Source: Paraburkholderia tuberum STM678 (GTDB lineage Bacteria > Pseudomonadota > Gammaproteobacteria > Burkholderiales > Burkholderiaceae). Taken from it: 64,000 nt of DNA. Made by a program: the position numbers and the translations under genes. The stretch spans positions 62,001-126,000 of the forward strand of contig NZ_CADFGP010000006.1 of the NCBI RefSeq assembly GCF_902833905.1, written 5' to 3'. Below the pieces are notes generated by a model. The model ran no database searches. It was not told where the DNA came from and saw nothing but the letters and a program-made list of their open reading frames with translations. Below are positions 1 through 8,137 of this stretch, piece by piece. Every line of letters begins with the position of its first letter. Within the stretch, counting starts at the first letter, position 1.

Positions 1-579
1 GAACTAGCGGTCGCGCATCTGATCGAGCATGTCGAGGAGGACGTTCTGACGATCGCGTTGCCGGTCGGCCATGGCGCCGCGTTGCATTATCCCGACCAGC
101 CATGGGCGCGCTGGCATTACATAGACGGCCGCAATCACTTCATCTCACGAGATAATTTGCCGGATTTCGTGCAGGCGGCGGACATGAGTTGTCGTGTCGT
201 GCGAGCTTATCTGGCCGGACGCGAAGATTTCGAAAACCAGCCAGGCATGCCGGACGACGTTAAAGACGCGCTGACCCGGCTGCTCGATACGAACCGCGAA
301 CCCGACGACAACCTGCGTCTGAGAACCGTTTGCGAATGGGTGAATGCAGGCCGTATTCCAGGTTTGAAAGAACCCGTGCCCGGCTATATCGCCAAAGGAC
401 AAGGATCGTGGAAGTACCAGGCCACCGGTTTGTTGTGCGATGACGACACCGGGGACAGACCGGAGTGGACGACCGCCTTCGAGAAGAGCGACTACCGGCT
501 CTTTCACGACGCGGTCAAACAGCACCGTTTCGTGACCACTCAGGAGATCTTGCCCGCGCGCGGATTACGCATTGCCTAA
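1..579 (+). CDS. C-terminal part of an unrecognised protein (5' end outside window)
   Basis: The frame is open from the first base of the window, so this is the 3' end of a longer gene and not a gene starting at the TTG at 58. The visible 192 residues are soluble and rich in acidic and aromatic residues, with no membrane segment and no motif I can name with confidence. A Tle-type phospholipase effector tail is one loose possibility, judged only from general appearance. The next gene is on the other strand, so no operon partner is visible. Function unknown. Confidence 0.6.
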   Translation, partial: ELAVAHLIEHVEEDVLTIALPVGHGAALHYPDQPWARWHYIDGRNHFISRDNLPDFVQAADMSCRVVRAYLAGREDFENQPGMPDDVKDALTRLLDTNREPDDNLRLRTVCEWVNAGRIPGLKEPVPGYIAKGQGSWKYQATGLLCDDDTGDRPEWTTAFEKSDYRLFHDAVKQHRFVTTQEILPARGLRIA

Positions 580-674
580 GTGATCGGAGCAGGGCGCGTC
601 GCCGCGAACGGAGATTCGAAGATCATTGCCGCGTCTCTCGTGCGAACGTTTGCGGCGGCGCCCGTATTCTCCAG

Positions 675-938
675 TCACTGCATTCGGGCTTGCTGATGCT
701 GCGCAGCCTGAGTCGCCGCCTGCTGTTCTTCGGCGTGCTTTTTGGCCATATTCCGTCCGACGATGCAGCCGCCGACCGCGCCGACCACCGCATGATGTCC
801 CGCGTAGTGCCCGGCGACGCCGCCCACTACCGCTCCTTTCAGGCAACCGGCCGCGTTCGCGGTGCCGGCCATTGCCAACGAGACTGCCGTTGCCCCGAGG
901 GCGATCCGAATAAAACCAGCTTTCATTGCAAGTACCAT
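675..938 (-). CDS. Small secreted glycine-zipper protein
   Basis: Predicted 87 residues. A hydrophobic N-terminal signal sequence ending near ANAAG is followed by a glycine/alanine-rich segment with GxxxG-type spacing (AVVGGVAGHYAGHHAVVGA), typical of glycine-zipper domains that pack in or against membranes. The tail is polar and rich in Q and A. A second Met five codons in (position 926) is an equally good start and gives a cleaner signal peptide; neither has a strong ribosome site. The role is probably structural in the envelope; no partner gene is visible. Confidence 0.65.
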   Translation of the reverse strand: MVLAMKAGFIRIALGATAVSLAMAGTANAAGCLKGAVVGGVAGHYAGHHAVVGAVGGCIVGRNMAKKHAEEQQAATQAAQHQQARMQ

Positions 939-949
939 CGTGTTTGAGT

Positions 950-1337
950 GGATCGGAATTAGGGTGGCCCCGCGTCCATTTCAATAGCCGCCGCGAGCAT
1001 GGCGGCTGACAAAGGACTCTCTATTGGCCATACGTCCGCCGCTGGGCACGGATATGAAGTGTAAATGGACTTGGCCGGTACAGGAGCAACAGGTGCTGCA
1101 AGATCGTAACGGCACGTTACCGGAGCCGGGGCGGTGTCTTTGCACGCGTCGTCAGTGGCGTTTCGCGCATGCTTGAATCCGTTCGCTATAGCGGGCCACG
1201 AAAAAAGACCGTTTTCAAATAAAAAGTGGACTACTCTCCTTTGAATATCCAAAGGCCTGGCTATAGTAGAAGCGACTAATGCCAGAAAGCACGGCGGCGC
1301 CCTTTCTGTCGCCGATGCGGATGACGGGGAAACACAA
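950..1337. other. Gene-free stretch between divergent small genes
   Basis: About 390 bases without a convincing gene. The reverse-strand reading frame across 959-1252 lacks a ribosome site and family features, and I read it as chance. The only feature I can point to is a possible promoter for the downstream gene near 1240-1267. Confidence 0.5.
1240..1267 (+). promoter_or_regulatory. Possible sigma-70 promoter for the 1338 gene
   Basis: TTTGAA at 1240-1245 and TATAGT at 1262-1267 are separated by 16 bases. A start near 1274 would leave a leader of about 65 bases before the ATG at 1338. Pattern match only. Confidence 0.35.
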
Positions 1338-1676
1338 ATGACGCCATCGAATGCAGCGATCTATCAGACCAGGACTTGCACGCCGGAGTCGTTGCGCACG
1401 CTCGCGAGCTTTCTCGAATTGGCGCTCGACGAGGGTAAAAGCGTGGTCGTGATGCGGATCGGCAAGCAGGCGCGCAGCGTTTATGTCGGAAATCCATCCG
1501 GGGCATTGGAGGATTTAACGGATTCCGGGGTCGTCGACGCTTTCCAGGCAGATGAAATGCTGGTACTGACCCGCCTGGGCCTGAACCGGATAACGGCGGA
1601 CGGTCAACACTACCGCTTCATACGGAGTGTGAGGTACATTGCCGATCGCCAGGTCGTCGTTTTTACACCTATCTGA
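1338..1676 (+). CDS. Hypothetical protein, 112 aa
   Basis: A soluble 112-residue protein with alternating hydrophobic strands (KSVVVMRIG, RSVYVGN, RQVVVFTPI), which suggests a small alpha/beta fold. There is no signal peptide or membrane segment, and I recognise no family. Codon use and third-position GC look like host genes, which supports real coding. It stands alone, with a possible promoter about 75 bases upstream. Confidence 0.6.
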   Translation: MTPSNAAIYQTRTCTPESLRTLASFLELALDEGKSVVVMRIGKQARSVYVGNPSGALEDLTDSGVVDAFQADEMLVLTRLGLNRITADGQHYRFIRSVRYIADRQVVVFTPI

Positions 1677-1887
1677 GTGGTGGTGGAACCGAAATGAAAA
1701 AGAAGAATCAGGAGGGAAGGAAAAGGAAGAAAGCTTCGATGACCCGGTAAAAAACCTGAAAGCTTCGTTATTTGAACGCCGCATCGGTGCTCGTATCGAT
1801 GTATTGAAGCTCGGGATAGGTCAATACACTGCCTTTCTTCCGTCATTCATGGCATAGTTCGACGATTACCACATAAGGAGCAATCAA

Positions 1888-2721
1888 ATGCCTTCGTTAG
1901 AGCAAATCCAAGCCAAGCTTAAGAAGCTCCAGGAGCAAGCTGACCTTCTCATTGCCAGAAAAGCACAAGCCGCGGTCGACCAGATTCGCGAATTGATGCT
2001 CAAGCACGGTCTCACGACTGCCGATCTCGAAGCACAGGCGAAGGCACGACGTGCCGCGCGAGCTCTGAATGGCAATCCGGCGGGTCGCGGAAGACCTGCG
2101 GGTGCGAGCAAAGCCGCCAGGTCGGCAACCCCGGCGAAGTATCGCGACCACAAGACCGGCGCGACCTGGACGGGGCACGGCCGCGCGCCTGGCTGGATCG
2201 CCGGCGTGAAGGACCGCACGGCGTTCCTGATCGACGCTGCGAGCGCAAGCAAGCCCGCGGCTGCTCCCGCCGCGAAGGGCGGCAAAGGACAGCCGAAAGG
2301 CGCCCAGCCGCCGAAGTACCTGAATCCGAAAACCGGCGCGACCTGGAGCGGCCGCGGTCCGGCGCCGGCATGGCTCGCGGCCGTCAAGGACCGCAGCAAA
2401 TTCCTGATCGATGACGCGAGCATGGCTGCCGCTCCGAAAGCGGCGAAAACGGCGGCAAAGAGCAGCCAGGCGAAAGCGACCGCGAGTGCGGTAGGCAAGA
2501 AGACCGCGGCGAAAAAAGCAACGCGCAAGACGGCCGTGAAAAAGACCGCAGCCAAAAAGGCCACTCCGGCAAGCCGGAAAGCCGCGGTGAAGAAGACCGC
2601 CGGCCGCAAAAGCGTTGTGAAGGCGGCAAGAAAAGCACCGGCGCGCAAGGCTGCTGCAAAGAGTACGGCCGCACCCGTCGCGGCGGCTCCCCAAACGCCA
2701 GAGACGCAAGCAAGCGCGTAA
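1888..2721 (+). CDS. H-NS-family protein with two DNA-binding motifs and a histone H1-like tail
   Basis: Predicted 277 residues, with a strong ribosome site (aaggag) 8 bases before the ATG. Residues 1-55 form a charged helical region like the H-NS oligomerisation domain. Two copies of the H-NS C-terminal DNA-binding motif follow: one around 84-115 (TGATWTGHGRAPGW) and one around 143-174 (TGATWSGRGPAPAW). Residues about 180-262 are a lysine/alanine-rich tail with many AAKK, KKTA and ARKA units, like bacterial histone H1-like proteins. The expected role is a nucleoid protein that silences or compacts DNA. Burkholderia genomes carry several H-NS paralogues, but the duplicated head plus long basic tail is unusual. 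The tail could also explain non-specific DNA binding. Confidence 0.88.
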   Translation: MPSLEQIQAKLKKLQEQADLLIARKAQAAVDQIRELMLKHGLTTADLEAQAKARRAARALNGNPAGRGRPAGASKAARSATPAKYRDHKTGATWTGHGRAPGWIAGVKDRTAFLIDAASASKPAAAPAAKGGKGQPKGAQPPKYLNPKTGATWSGRGPAPAWLAAVKDRSKFLIDDASMAAAPKAAKTAAKSSQAKATASAVGKKTAAKKATRKTAVKKTAAKKATPASRKAAVKKTAGRKSVVKAARKAPARKAAAKSTAAPVAAAPQTPETQASA

Positions 2722-2743
2722 TAGCCGTGGAGTCGTGAAGTAG

Positions 2744-3250
2744 ATGGTTAGCACGTTCGATGCACCCCGGCAGGAAGATCAGGTCTTCCTGCTGGACTCC
2801 GCTCCTCATCCGGCAGCCGATGCGGCCGAACCATTCATCGTCGCCAGCGATCGCCGCGTGATCCTCACTTATCCGATCGCGGAGTCGGACTTTGAACGGT
2901 TCGGGCCATTCGATCCCGACGACGATCCTTTTTGCGCGGTGCTGTTCGCCGACGCCATCTTTCACCGTCTCGGGCCGCCGGGCGATGACGATCGCGCCAT
3001 TCATCCGCTCGCGGCCCAAGGTCTCGTCGGCTGCGCGGTGCATGAAGTCGTCAATTCGTCGTTGTGCGCCGAGATTGCCGCCGTGGCGACAGACTCCGTC
3101 GCCATTGCTCCCGAGGCACCGGCGCGGCGGCATTTCGTCATTACGTTTCAGGCATCGACGTTCGAATGCGTGGCGTCGGACTATACGGTCATCGGCGTAT
3201 TCGGCGCGGGCGAAATCGCAAGCCGCGAGGCGTTTGCATTGGTCAGATAA
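2744..3250 (+). CDS. Hypothetical protein, 168 aa
   Basis: A soluble acidic protein with two predicted beta-rich halves (REVILTYPIAESDFERF-type segment early, HFVITFQASTFECVASDYTVIG late). It has no signal peptide, no membrane segment and no motif I recognise. It begins 22 bases after the H-NS-like gene and may be cotranscribed with it. Codon pattern is host-like. Confidence 0.6.
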   Translation: MVSTFDAPRQEDQVFLLDSAPHPAADAAEPFIVASDRRVILTYPIAESDFERFGPFDPDDDPFCAVLFADAIFHRLGPPGDDDRAIHPLAAQGLVGCAVHEVVNSSLCAEIAAVATDSVAIAPEAPARRHFVITFQASTFECVASDYTVIGVFGAGEIASREAFALVR

Positions 3251-3401
3251 AGCGTTGGAACCAGAAAGCAAGGCGCGGTCCTGATCCGGGCACGCGCCGT
3301 GCATGACGTGCTGATAGTGAAAGCCAGGCACGAGTGCGGCATTCCCCCGTCGGATGCGGGAGTCGTATGCCGTGACCCGCCGCCTGCCATCGAGGCCACG
3401 C

Positions 3402-4676
3402 ATGCTGACCATTTCTATTACCGCGTTCGTCACGCTCGTGATCGTTCTCCTGATCGCCAATCTGTGGAGCGGCGAGAAGAAAATAGAACACAGAATCGAG
3501 CGGCTTTATAAGAGCGAAGATCCGCAATTCCTTCGTTCGATGGGTTTATTGCTCGGTCCACCCGTGGTGCCGGGTAATCGCTTCGAGATGCTGCTCAACG
3601 GCGACCAGATCTTTCCGTCGATGCTCGAGGGCATTCGGTCGGCGCGCGAAACCATCACATTTGAAACGTTCATTTACTGGTCTGGCGAGATCGGCGGACA
3701 GATTGCGCGTGCGCTTGCCGATAAGGCGCGCGAAGGTGTCGCCGTGCACGTACTGCTCGACTGGGTCGGTTCGTCGAAAATGGATCGGCACTATCTGCAA
3801 CTGCTGCGGGAGGCCGGCGCCGAAGTGGTCAGGTATCACAAGCCGCATTGGACCGGACTCGGTCGCATGAACGACCGTACGCACCGCAAACTATTGGTGA
3901 TCGACGGCCGGATCGGTTTTACCGGCGGGGTCGGCATAGCGCCGGAGTGGACTGGCAATGCGCAGGACGAAAAGCATTGGCGCGATACGCATTTTCGCGT
4001 GACGGGTCCAGTGGTCGGCCATATGCAGGCCGTGTTCATGGACAACTGGATCAAGGCGACCAGCAGCGTATTGCACGGTCCCAAGTATTTTCCGCACATC
4101 GATGCCGAGCCGAAAGGAGCGGGCCAGGGTCTCGCGCATATGTTCAGCAGTTCGCCGTCGGGCGGCAGTGACGACATGCAGTTGATGTATCTGATGGCCA
4201 TCACCGCCGCCACGCGCAGTTTGCAGCTTGCGAGCGCGTACTTCGTGCCCGACAAGCTCACCATCAACGCGATCGTCGAAGCCGCGAAACGCGGCGTGAA
4301 AGTACAGATCGTCACGCCGGGCAAACGCATCGACACGCACACGGTGCGCGAAGCGTCGCGTGCGTGTTGGGGCGATCTACTGAAAGCGGGCGTCGAGATC
4401 TACGAGTACCAACCGACCATGTTCCATTGCAAGTTGCTGGTAGTCGACGAGTATATGGTGTCGGTCGGCTCGACGAACTTCGATAGCCGCTCGTTCAAGC
4501 TGAACGACGAAGCGAACCTGAACATCTACGACCGCGATTTCGCCACGCAGCAGACCGCCGCGTTCGACGACGACATCGCGAAGTCGAAGCGCGTCACGCT
4601 CGAAGCATGGACGCGGCGTTCGTTCACCGAGAAGCTCGTCGAAAAATTCGTGCGGCTACTGGACACGCAGCTTTGA
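3402..4676 (+). CDS. Cardiolipin synthase-like phospholipase D family protein
   Basis: I chose the ATG at 3402 because it puts a single N-terminal membrane anchor (residues 2-18) at the very start; an in-frame start at 3354 adds 16 basic residues. The 424-residue protein has two PLD catalytic HxKxxxxD motifs, at H161 (HRKLLVID) and H342 (HCKLLVVD), the second followed by GSTNFDSRS, as in cardiolipin synthases and the ClsB/YbhO group. It should join phosphatidyl groups at the inner membrane to make cardiolipin or related lipids. Genes on both sides are unrelated, so it is probably monocistronic. Confidence 0.9.
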   Translation: MLTISITAFVTLVIVLLIANLWSGEKKIEHRIERLYKSEDPQFLRSMGLLLGPPVVPGNRFEMLLNGDQIFPSMLEGIRSARETITFETFIYWSGEIGGQIARALADKAREGVAVHVLLDWVGSSKMDRHYLQLLREAGAEVVRYHKPHWTGLGRMNDRTHRKLLVIDGRIGFTGGVGIAPEWTGNAQDEKHWRDTHFRVTGPVVGHMQAVFMDNWIKATSSVLHGPKYFPHIDAEPKGAGQGLAHMFSSSPSGGSDDMQLMYLMAITAATRSLQLASAYFVPDKLTINAIVEAAKRGVKVQIVTPGKRIDTHTVREASRACWGDLLKAGVEIYEYQPTMFHCKLLVVDEYMVSVGSTNFDSRSFKLNDEANLNIYDRDFATQQTAAFDDDIAKSKRVTLEAWTRRSFTEKLVEKFVRLLDTQL

Positions 4677-4709
4677 ATGCCGGTGCGAACGAGACGAAGC
4701 GCCGACGGA

Positions 4710-5040
4710 TCAGTGAACGGCGCTGCTCAGATACGCCTCGACGTCGGGGCGCACTGCTCGCTTGCCGTTGCGGCGTTCAACGGCAGCCACATCGACGAGG
4801 CGCGCCTTTGCGTGTTGATACGCATTGGCAAAGCCGCGCAGTTGTTGCGTGACCGGACGGTCGTCGAGCCGGCGTCGTGTGAGCGCTTGCGCGATGCTGC
4901 GTTCGATCAGCGCCAACTGGTGTCGAGATAGTCGATGCACCGCTCGCGGCAGCGCGAGGATATTGCACCAGCGCATCGAGATTGGGCGTGTTGATTTCGC
5001 CGCCGAACGCGTGGATGTCGGAGTAGCCGAGACTACCGCG
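4710..5040 (-). pseudogene. Arylsulfatase N-terminal remnant and adjoining decayed coding sequence
   Basis: Read on the minus strand from 5040, the frame gives LGYSDIHAFGGEINTPNLDAL, the diagnostic near-N-terminal segment of arylsulfatases (the D-L-G-[FY]-S-D...G-G-E-I-x-T-P-N-L-D region). After about 25 codons the similarity stops. A different frame (4710-4976) then carries a 60-residue helical stretch that looks coding but that I cannot name. The metal-binding and formylglycine (CxPxR) regions are missing. The fragment abuts the stop codon of the BON-domain gene at 5041. It looks like a deletion scar of an arylsulfatase gene fused to other decayed sequence. Confidence 0.6.
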
Positions 5041-5583
5041 CTAATCGCCCGGATCGAGCACGGGCTTGTCCGGGTCCGCCTGGGTGCGGTAAGGCAACTG
5101 CGCGGCGTGAGGATCGGTGACCGTGTTGTCGATCACGCGCTCGACGTCCGCCGTTTTGGCGAGTTCGGTGAGGAAAGTCTTCTTGTCGAAGCCCGGCGCG
5201 ACGCAGCCTTCGACGTAGATAAAGCGGCGTTGCAGCGTGAGCCATAGCGTCGATTGCTCGCGCCAGTGCGTCGCGACGTTCAGATTCGCGAGACGCCGTT
5301 GCACGCTCTCGGCGATTTCCGCGTCGTACAGATACGCGTTCGGCAAACGGCAACGGCCTTCGATCCAGCAGCTATTGCCGCGTTCGATTCTGTAATGGCT
5401 ATCGTCGAGCCATTCCTTTTCGGTTTCGAATGGGCCAAGCGGAGTTGGGCAATCGGCGATCGCTTTGGATATCTGCAGGAATGGATCGTGGCCGCGATTG
5501 ACGCGCGCCGGTTCGCCATCAACGCGAGCCGTGGCCACGCAAATCATCAGACCGGCAAGACTCAGTTCGAACACGCGCTTCAT
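5041..5583 (-). CDS. Periplasmic BON-domain-like protein
   Basis: Predicted 180 residues with an N-terminal signal-like segment (residues 1-20). The C-terminal half (about 85-165) alternates helix and strand in the BON pattern (EIAESVQRRLANL ... FIYVEGCVAP ... VERVIDNTV). BON domains bind lipids or glycans in the periplasm. Four cysteines (in DCPTP, SCWIEGRC and EGCVAP) could form disulfides. The arylsulfatase remnant follows its stop codon directly. It reads in the same direction as the downstream two-component genes but is separate from them. Confidence 0.65.
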   Translation of the reverse strand: MKRVFELSLAGLMICVATARVDGEPARVNRGHDPFLQISKAIADCPTPLGPFETEKEWLDDSHYRIERGNSCWIEGRCRLPNAYLYDAEIAESVQRRLANLNVATHWREQSTLWLTLQRRFIYVEGCVAPGFDKKTFLTELAKTADVERVIDNTVTDPHAAQLPYRTQADPDKPVLDPGD

Positions 5584-5633
5584 GCCGTGATCGCTCCAGG
5601 TGTGGACCGCTCATTATCGCGCGCCCGCGAACC

Positions 5634-6287
5634 TCAACGCTTGTTGCGCCGGTTCTCGACCGCGAACTTGATCAACTCGGCCTGCCCTTCGATATCGAGC
5701 TTGCGCTTCAGATTCAGCCGATGCGTCTCCACGGTTCGCACCGACAGATCGTTGCGCTGCGCGATCTGCTTGCTCGACAGTCCCTCGGCAAGCGCATCGA
5801 GAATGTCGCGCTCGCGCGGCGTCAAGCGTTCGACCGGCGATTGCGTCGCCGACGCCTGGATCAGTCGAGCACCGATCTCCGCGCTAAAGAACGTCTTGCC
5901 GTCGAGTACCGCGCCGATCGCCTGAACGATTTCGAGCGCCGGCGAATCCTTCAGAACGTAGCCGCTCGCGCCCGCGCGCACCGCCTGCGTCACGTATTCG
6001 AGGTTGTCGTGCATCGACAGCATCAGCACACGAATCGCCGGAAAGCGCTCGTGAAAGAGGCCCGCCAACGCAATGCCGTTCATGCCGCTTTTCATGCCGA
6101 CATCCATCAGCGCCAGATGCGGCGCCTGTCGTTCGGCCAGCGCGAGCGCTTGCTGCGCGTCGCCCGCTTCGCCGACCACTTCGAAGTGGCGCACTGCTTC
6201 GAGCCGTGCGCGCAGACCGTCGCGCACGAGCGGATGATCGTCGACGAGCAGCAGACGCGCGATGGAAGGAGAGGTCGTGTCGTTCAT
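5634..6287 (-). CDS. mctR: NarL/FixJ-type response regulator, probable MctR
   Basis: Predicted 217 residues. The receiver domain (about 10-130) has the acidic pair D16-D17, the phosphoacceptor D62 in LMDVGM and a Lys in YVLKDSP. A LuxR-type helix-turn-helix lies in the last 65 residues (TPRERDILDALAEGLSSKQIA). Its start overlaps the stop of the sensor kinase gene (ATGA), so the pair is translationally coupled. The kinase and the MctP-like symporter next door match the rhizobial MctSR-MctP arrangement, in which the pair activates monocarboxylate uptake. The symbol is by context. Confidence 0.85.
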   Translation of the reverse strand: MNDTTSPSIARLLLVDDHPLVRDGLRARLEAVRHFEVVGEAGDAQQALALAERQAPHLALMDVGMKSGMNGIALAGLFHERFPAIRVLMLSMHDNLEYVTQAVRAGASGYVLKDSPALEIVQAIGAVLDGKTFFSAEIGARLIQASATQSPVERLTPRERDILDALAEGLSSKQIAQRNDLSVRTVETHRLNLKRKLDIEGQAELIKFAVENRRNKR

Positions 6288-7699
6288 GATGAGAGTTCCT
6301 GCAGGGACGGCACCGTTGCATGCGTCGTGGGCAGCGGCACGCGCGCGCCGACGACGGTGTGCCCCGGCTGCGAGTTCAGCGACAGCGTGCCGCCGAGCGC
6401 TTCGAGCCGTTCGCGCATGTTGCGCAGGCCGACACCTTCACGTCCGCCGACGAATGCTTCGGTCACGTCGAAGCCGCGGCCGTTGTCGGAGATCGTCAGC
6501 GTGACCGCATCGCGCGAAACCTCGAGCGCAAGCGCCGCGCTCGACGCCTGCGCATGTCGCACAATGTTCGTCAGCGCTTCCTGGGCGATGCGAAACAGCA
6601 CGGTGTTGACCGTGTCGGGCAACGTGGCGGCATGCGTATGCGCGATCTGCGTGAAGCCGATCGCGATGCCGGACTCGTCGCCGAGTTCGCGCGTCAGTTG
6701 TTCGAGGGCGGCCGCGACGCCGAGATCGTCGAGCATCGACGGACGCAGCGCATGAGAAATGCGCCGGACTTCGCGCAGCGTATCGCCGAGCCGCGTGAGT
6801 CCGGTGGACAGGGCGGCCTCGGCGGCGGGCACGCGCGCGTCGCCGCGTTCGAGCCGCGCGAGCGCCGATTCGAGCAGCAGCTTCACGGACACCATCATCT
6901 GGCTGATGCCGTCGTGCAATTCGCGCGACAGGCGCGCTCGCTCGTTTTCCTGCGACTCGACGACCTGCTGCGCGAGCCGCTTCAGCTTCGCGTCGGCACT
7001 GCGATATTCGGTCACGTTCAGCACGAGTGCGCACAGCGCAATGACCGCGAGGCCGGCCACCGCGATCGCGTCGATCCACTTCATCGTGCGATCGATATTG
7101 GCCGCGGCCTCCTCGTCGATGTGCGCGAGCGTCGTGTCGACGTCGTCGAGATAGATGCCGGTGCCGAGCATCCAGCCCCAGCGTTCGAGCGGCACCACGT
7201 AGCCGAGTTTCGACTCCTCCTTGCCGGTCGACGGCCGATGCCACAGATAGCGCACATAGCCGCCGCCGCGCGCGGCTGCGGCGAGTAGCTGCTGGATCGT
7301 CGGCGTGCCATGGCTATCGCGCAACGACCACAGATCCCGACCCACCAGATCCGGCTCGCGCGGATGCATCAGCGTGCGGCCGTGCAGGTCGTACACGAAG
7401 AAGTAGCCGTCCTCGCCGAAATTCATCTTTTCGAGCACCGCGAGCGCACGCGTGCGCAGCAGCGCGTCGTCACGTGCGTTGTCGCCGCCGGCCTCGTAGA
7501 GCGGCGCGATCGCAGTCGTCGCGAGTTCGACGTAGTGCTTGAGCTCGATCTCCTTACTCGCCATGTACGCGGCCTGGGTGGTCGCGTGCTGCCGCTCGGC
7601 GAGTGCGGTCGCTTCGCGGCGCACGCCCGTCTCGATGCTGGCGATCGCCACCAGAAAGGGCACGATCGCGAGCAGCACTATCTTTGCTTTGAGTTTCAT
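6284..7699 (-). CDS. mctS: Cache-domain sensor histidine kinase, probable MctS
   Basis: Predicted 471 residues. A membrane segment at 5-22, a periplasmic single-cache sensor (about 30-205, with the FGEDGYFFVYD and MHP...G motifs typical of sCache_2) and a second membrane segment at about 208-230 precede a HisKA_3 dimerisation domain with H262 in RELHDGIS. The HATPase domain follows (SDNGRGFD, REGVGLRNMRERLEALGG). sCache_2 kinases often sense small carboxylates. With the response regulator it probably controls the divergent symporter operon. Confidence 0.85.
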   Translation of the reverse strand: MKLKAKIVLLAIVPFLVAIASIETGVRREATALAERQHATTQAAYMASKEIELKHYVELATTAIAPLYEAGGDNARDDALLRTRALAVLEKMNFGEDGYFFVYDLHGRTLMHPREPDLVGRDLWSLRDSHGTPTIQQLLAAAARGGGYVRYLWHRPSTGKEESKLGYVVPLERWGWMLGTGIYLDDVDTTLAHIDEEAAANIDRTMKWIDAIAVAGLAVIALCALVLNVTEYRSADAKLKRLAQQVVESQENERARLSRELHDGISQMMVSVKLLLESALARLERGDARVPAAEAALSTGLTRLGDTLREVRRISHALRPSMLDDLGVAAALEQLTRELGDESGIAIGFTQIAHTHAATLPDTVNTVLFRIAQEALTNIVRHAQASSAALALEVSRDAVTLTISDNGRGFDVTEAFVGGREGVGLRNMRERLEALGGTLSLNSQPGHTVVGARVPLPTTHATVPSLQELSS

Positions 7700-7723
7700 C
7701 GTTGAAAAAAGCCAGCCAACGGG

Positions 7724-7754
7724 CTACGTAATATTACGTAGACGGCTTACGTAG
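7724..7754. promoter_or_regulatory. 18-bp perfect palindrome plus third half-site, likely MctR operator
   Basis: CTACGTAATATTACGTAG at 7724-7741 is a perfect 18-bp palindrome, and TTACGTAG recurs at 7747-7754. The array sits between the divergent kinase gene and the DUF3311-symporter operon, upstream of both. NarL-type regulators bind inverted heptamers, so this is a natural target for the adjacent regulator. The sites are seen; their use is inferred. Confidence 0.6.
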
Positions 7755-7939
7755 TTGCGCGCTTGAAAGCAAGCGCGCGAAGGCGAATACTACATGCCCG
7801 TCGCATACCGCGCCGCGCGAGGCCTGGCGCTCGAGTCTGCGACGTTCCCCGGTTTTCCGCCTGACCTCAGGCAACCGGGCATTTGCGCGTCGGGCCACGA
7901 GTCATCGCGCGCGCTGTCGATAATACTCAGGAGACGTTC

Positions 7940-8137
7940 GTGGAGACCTCCCCCTCGGCCGGCCGTTCATGGCTCTGGCTCATTTTGCTGATCCCTTATA
8001 TCGCGCTGCTGTGGCTGCCGTTCTATAACGACACGCATCCGCCGCTCGCGGGCTTTCCGTTCTTCTACTGGTATCAGTTTCTGTGGGTGCCGTTGACCTC
8101 GCTGCTGATTTACATCGTGTATCGAGGTCTCAAATGA
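7940..8137 (+). CDS. DUF3311 small membrane protein, symporter partner
   Basis: The GTG at 7940 is preceded by a good ribosome site (caggaga), so I prefer it to the longer frame from 7883. The 65-residue product has two hydrophobic segments around a polar loop (WLPFYNDTHPPLAGFPFFYWYQF), the DUF3311 pattern. Such proteins are regularly encoded just upstream of sodium:solute symporters and are thought to be small accessory subunits. Its stop overlaps the symporter start (ATGA). Confidence 0.85.
   Translation: METSPSAGRSWLWLILLIPYIALLWLPFYNDTHPPLAGFPFFYWYQFLWVPLTSLLIYIVYRGLK

Noticed and set aside
959..1252. 97-codon reverse frame as a gene
   Set aside because: No ribosome site, no domain and a composition unlike its neighbours.
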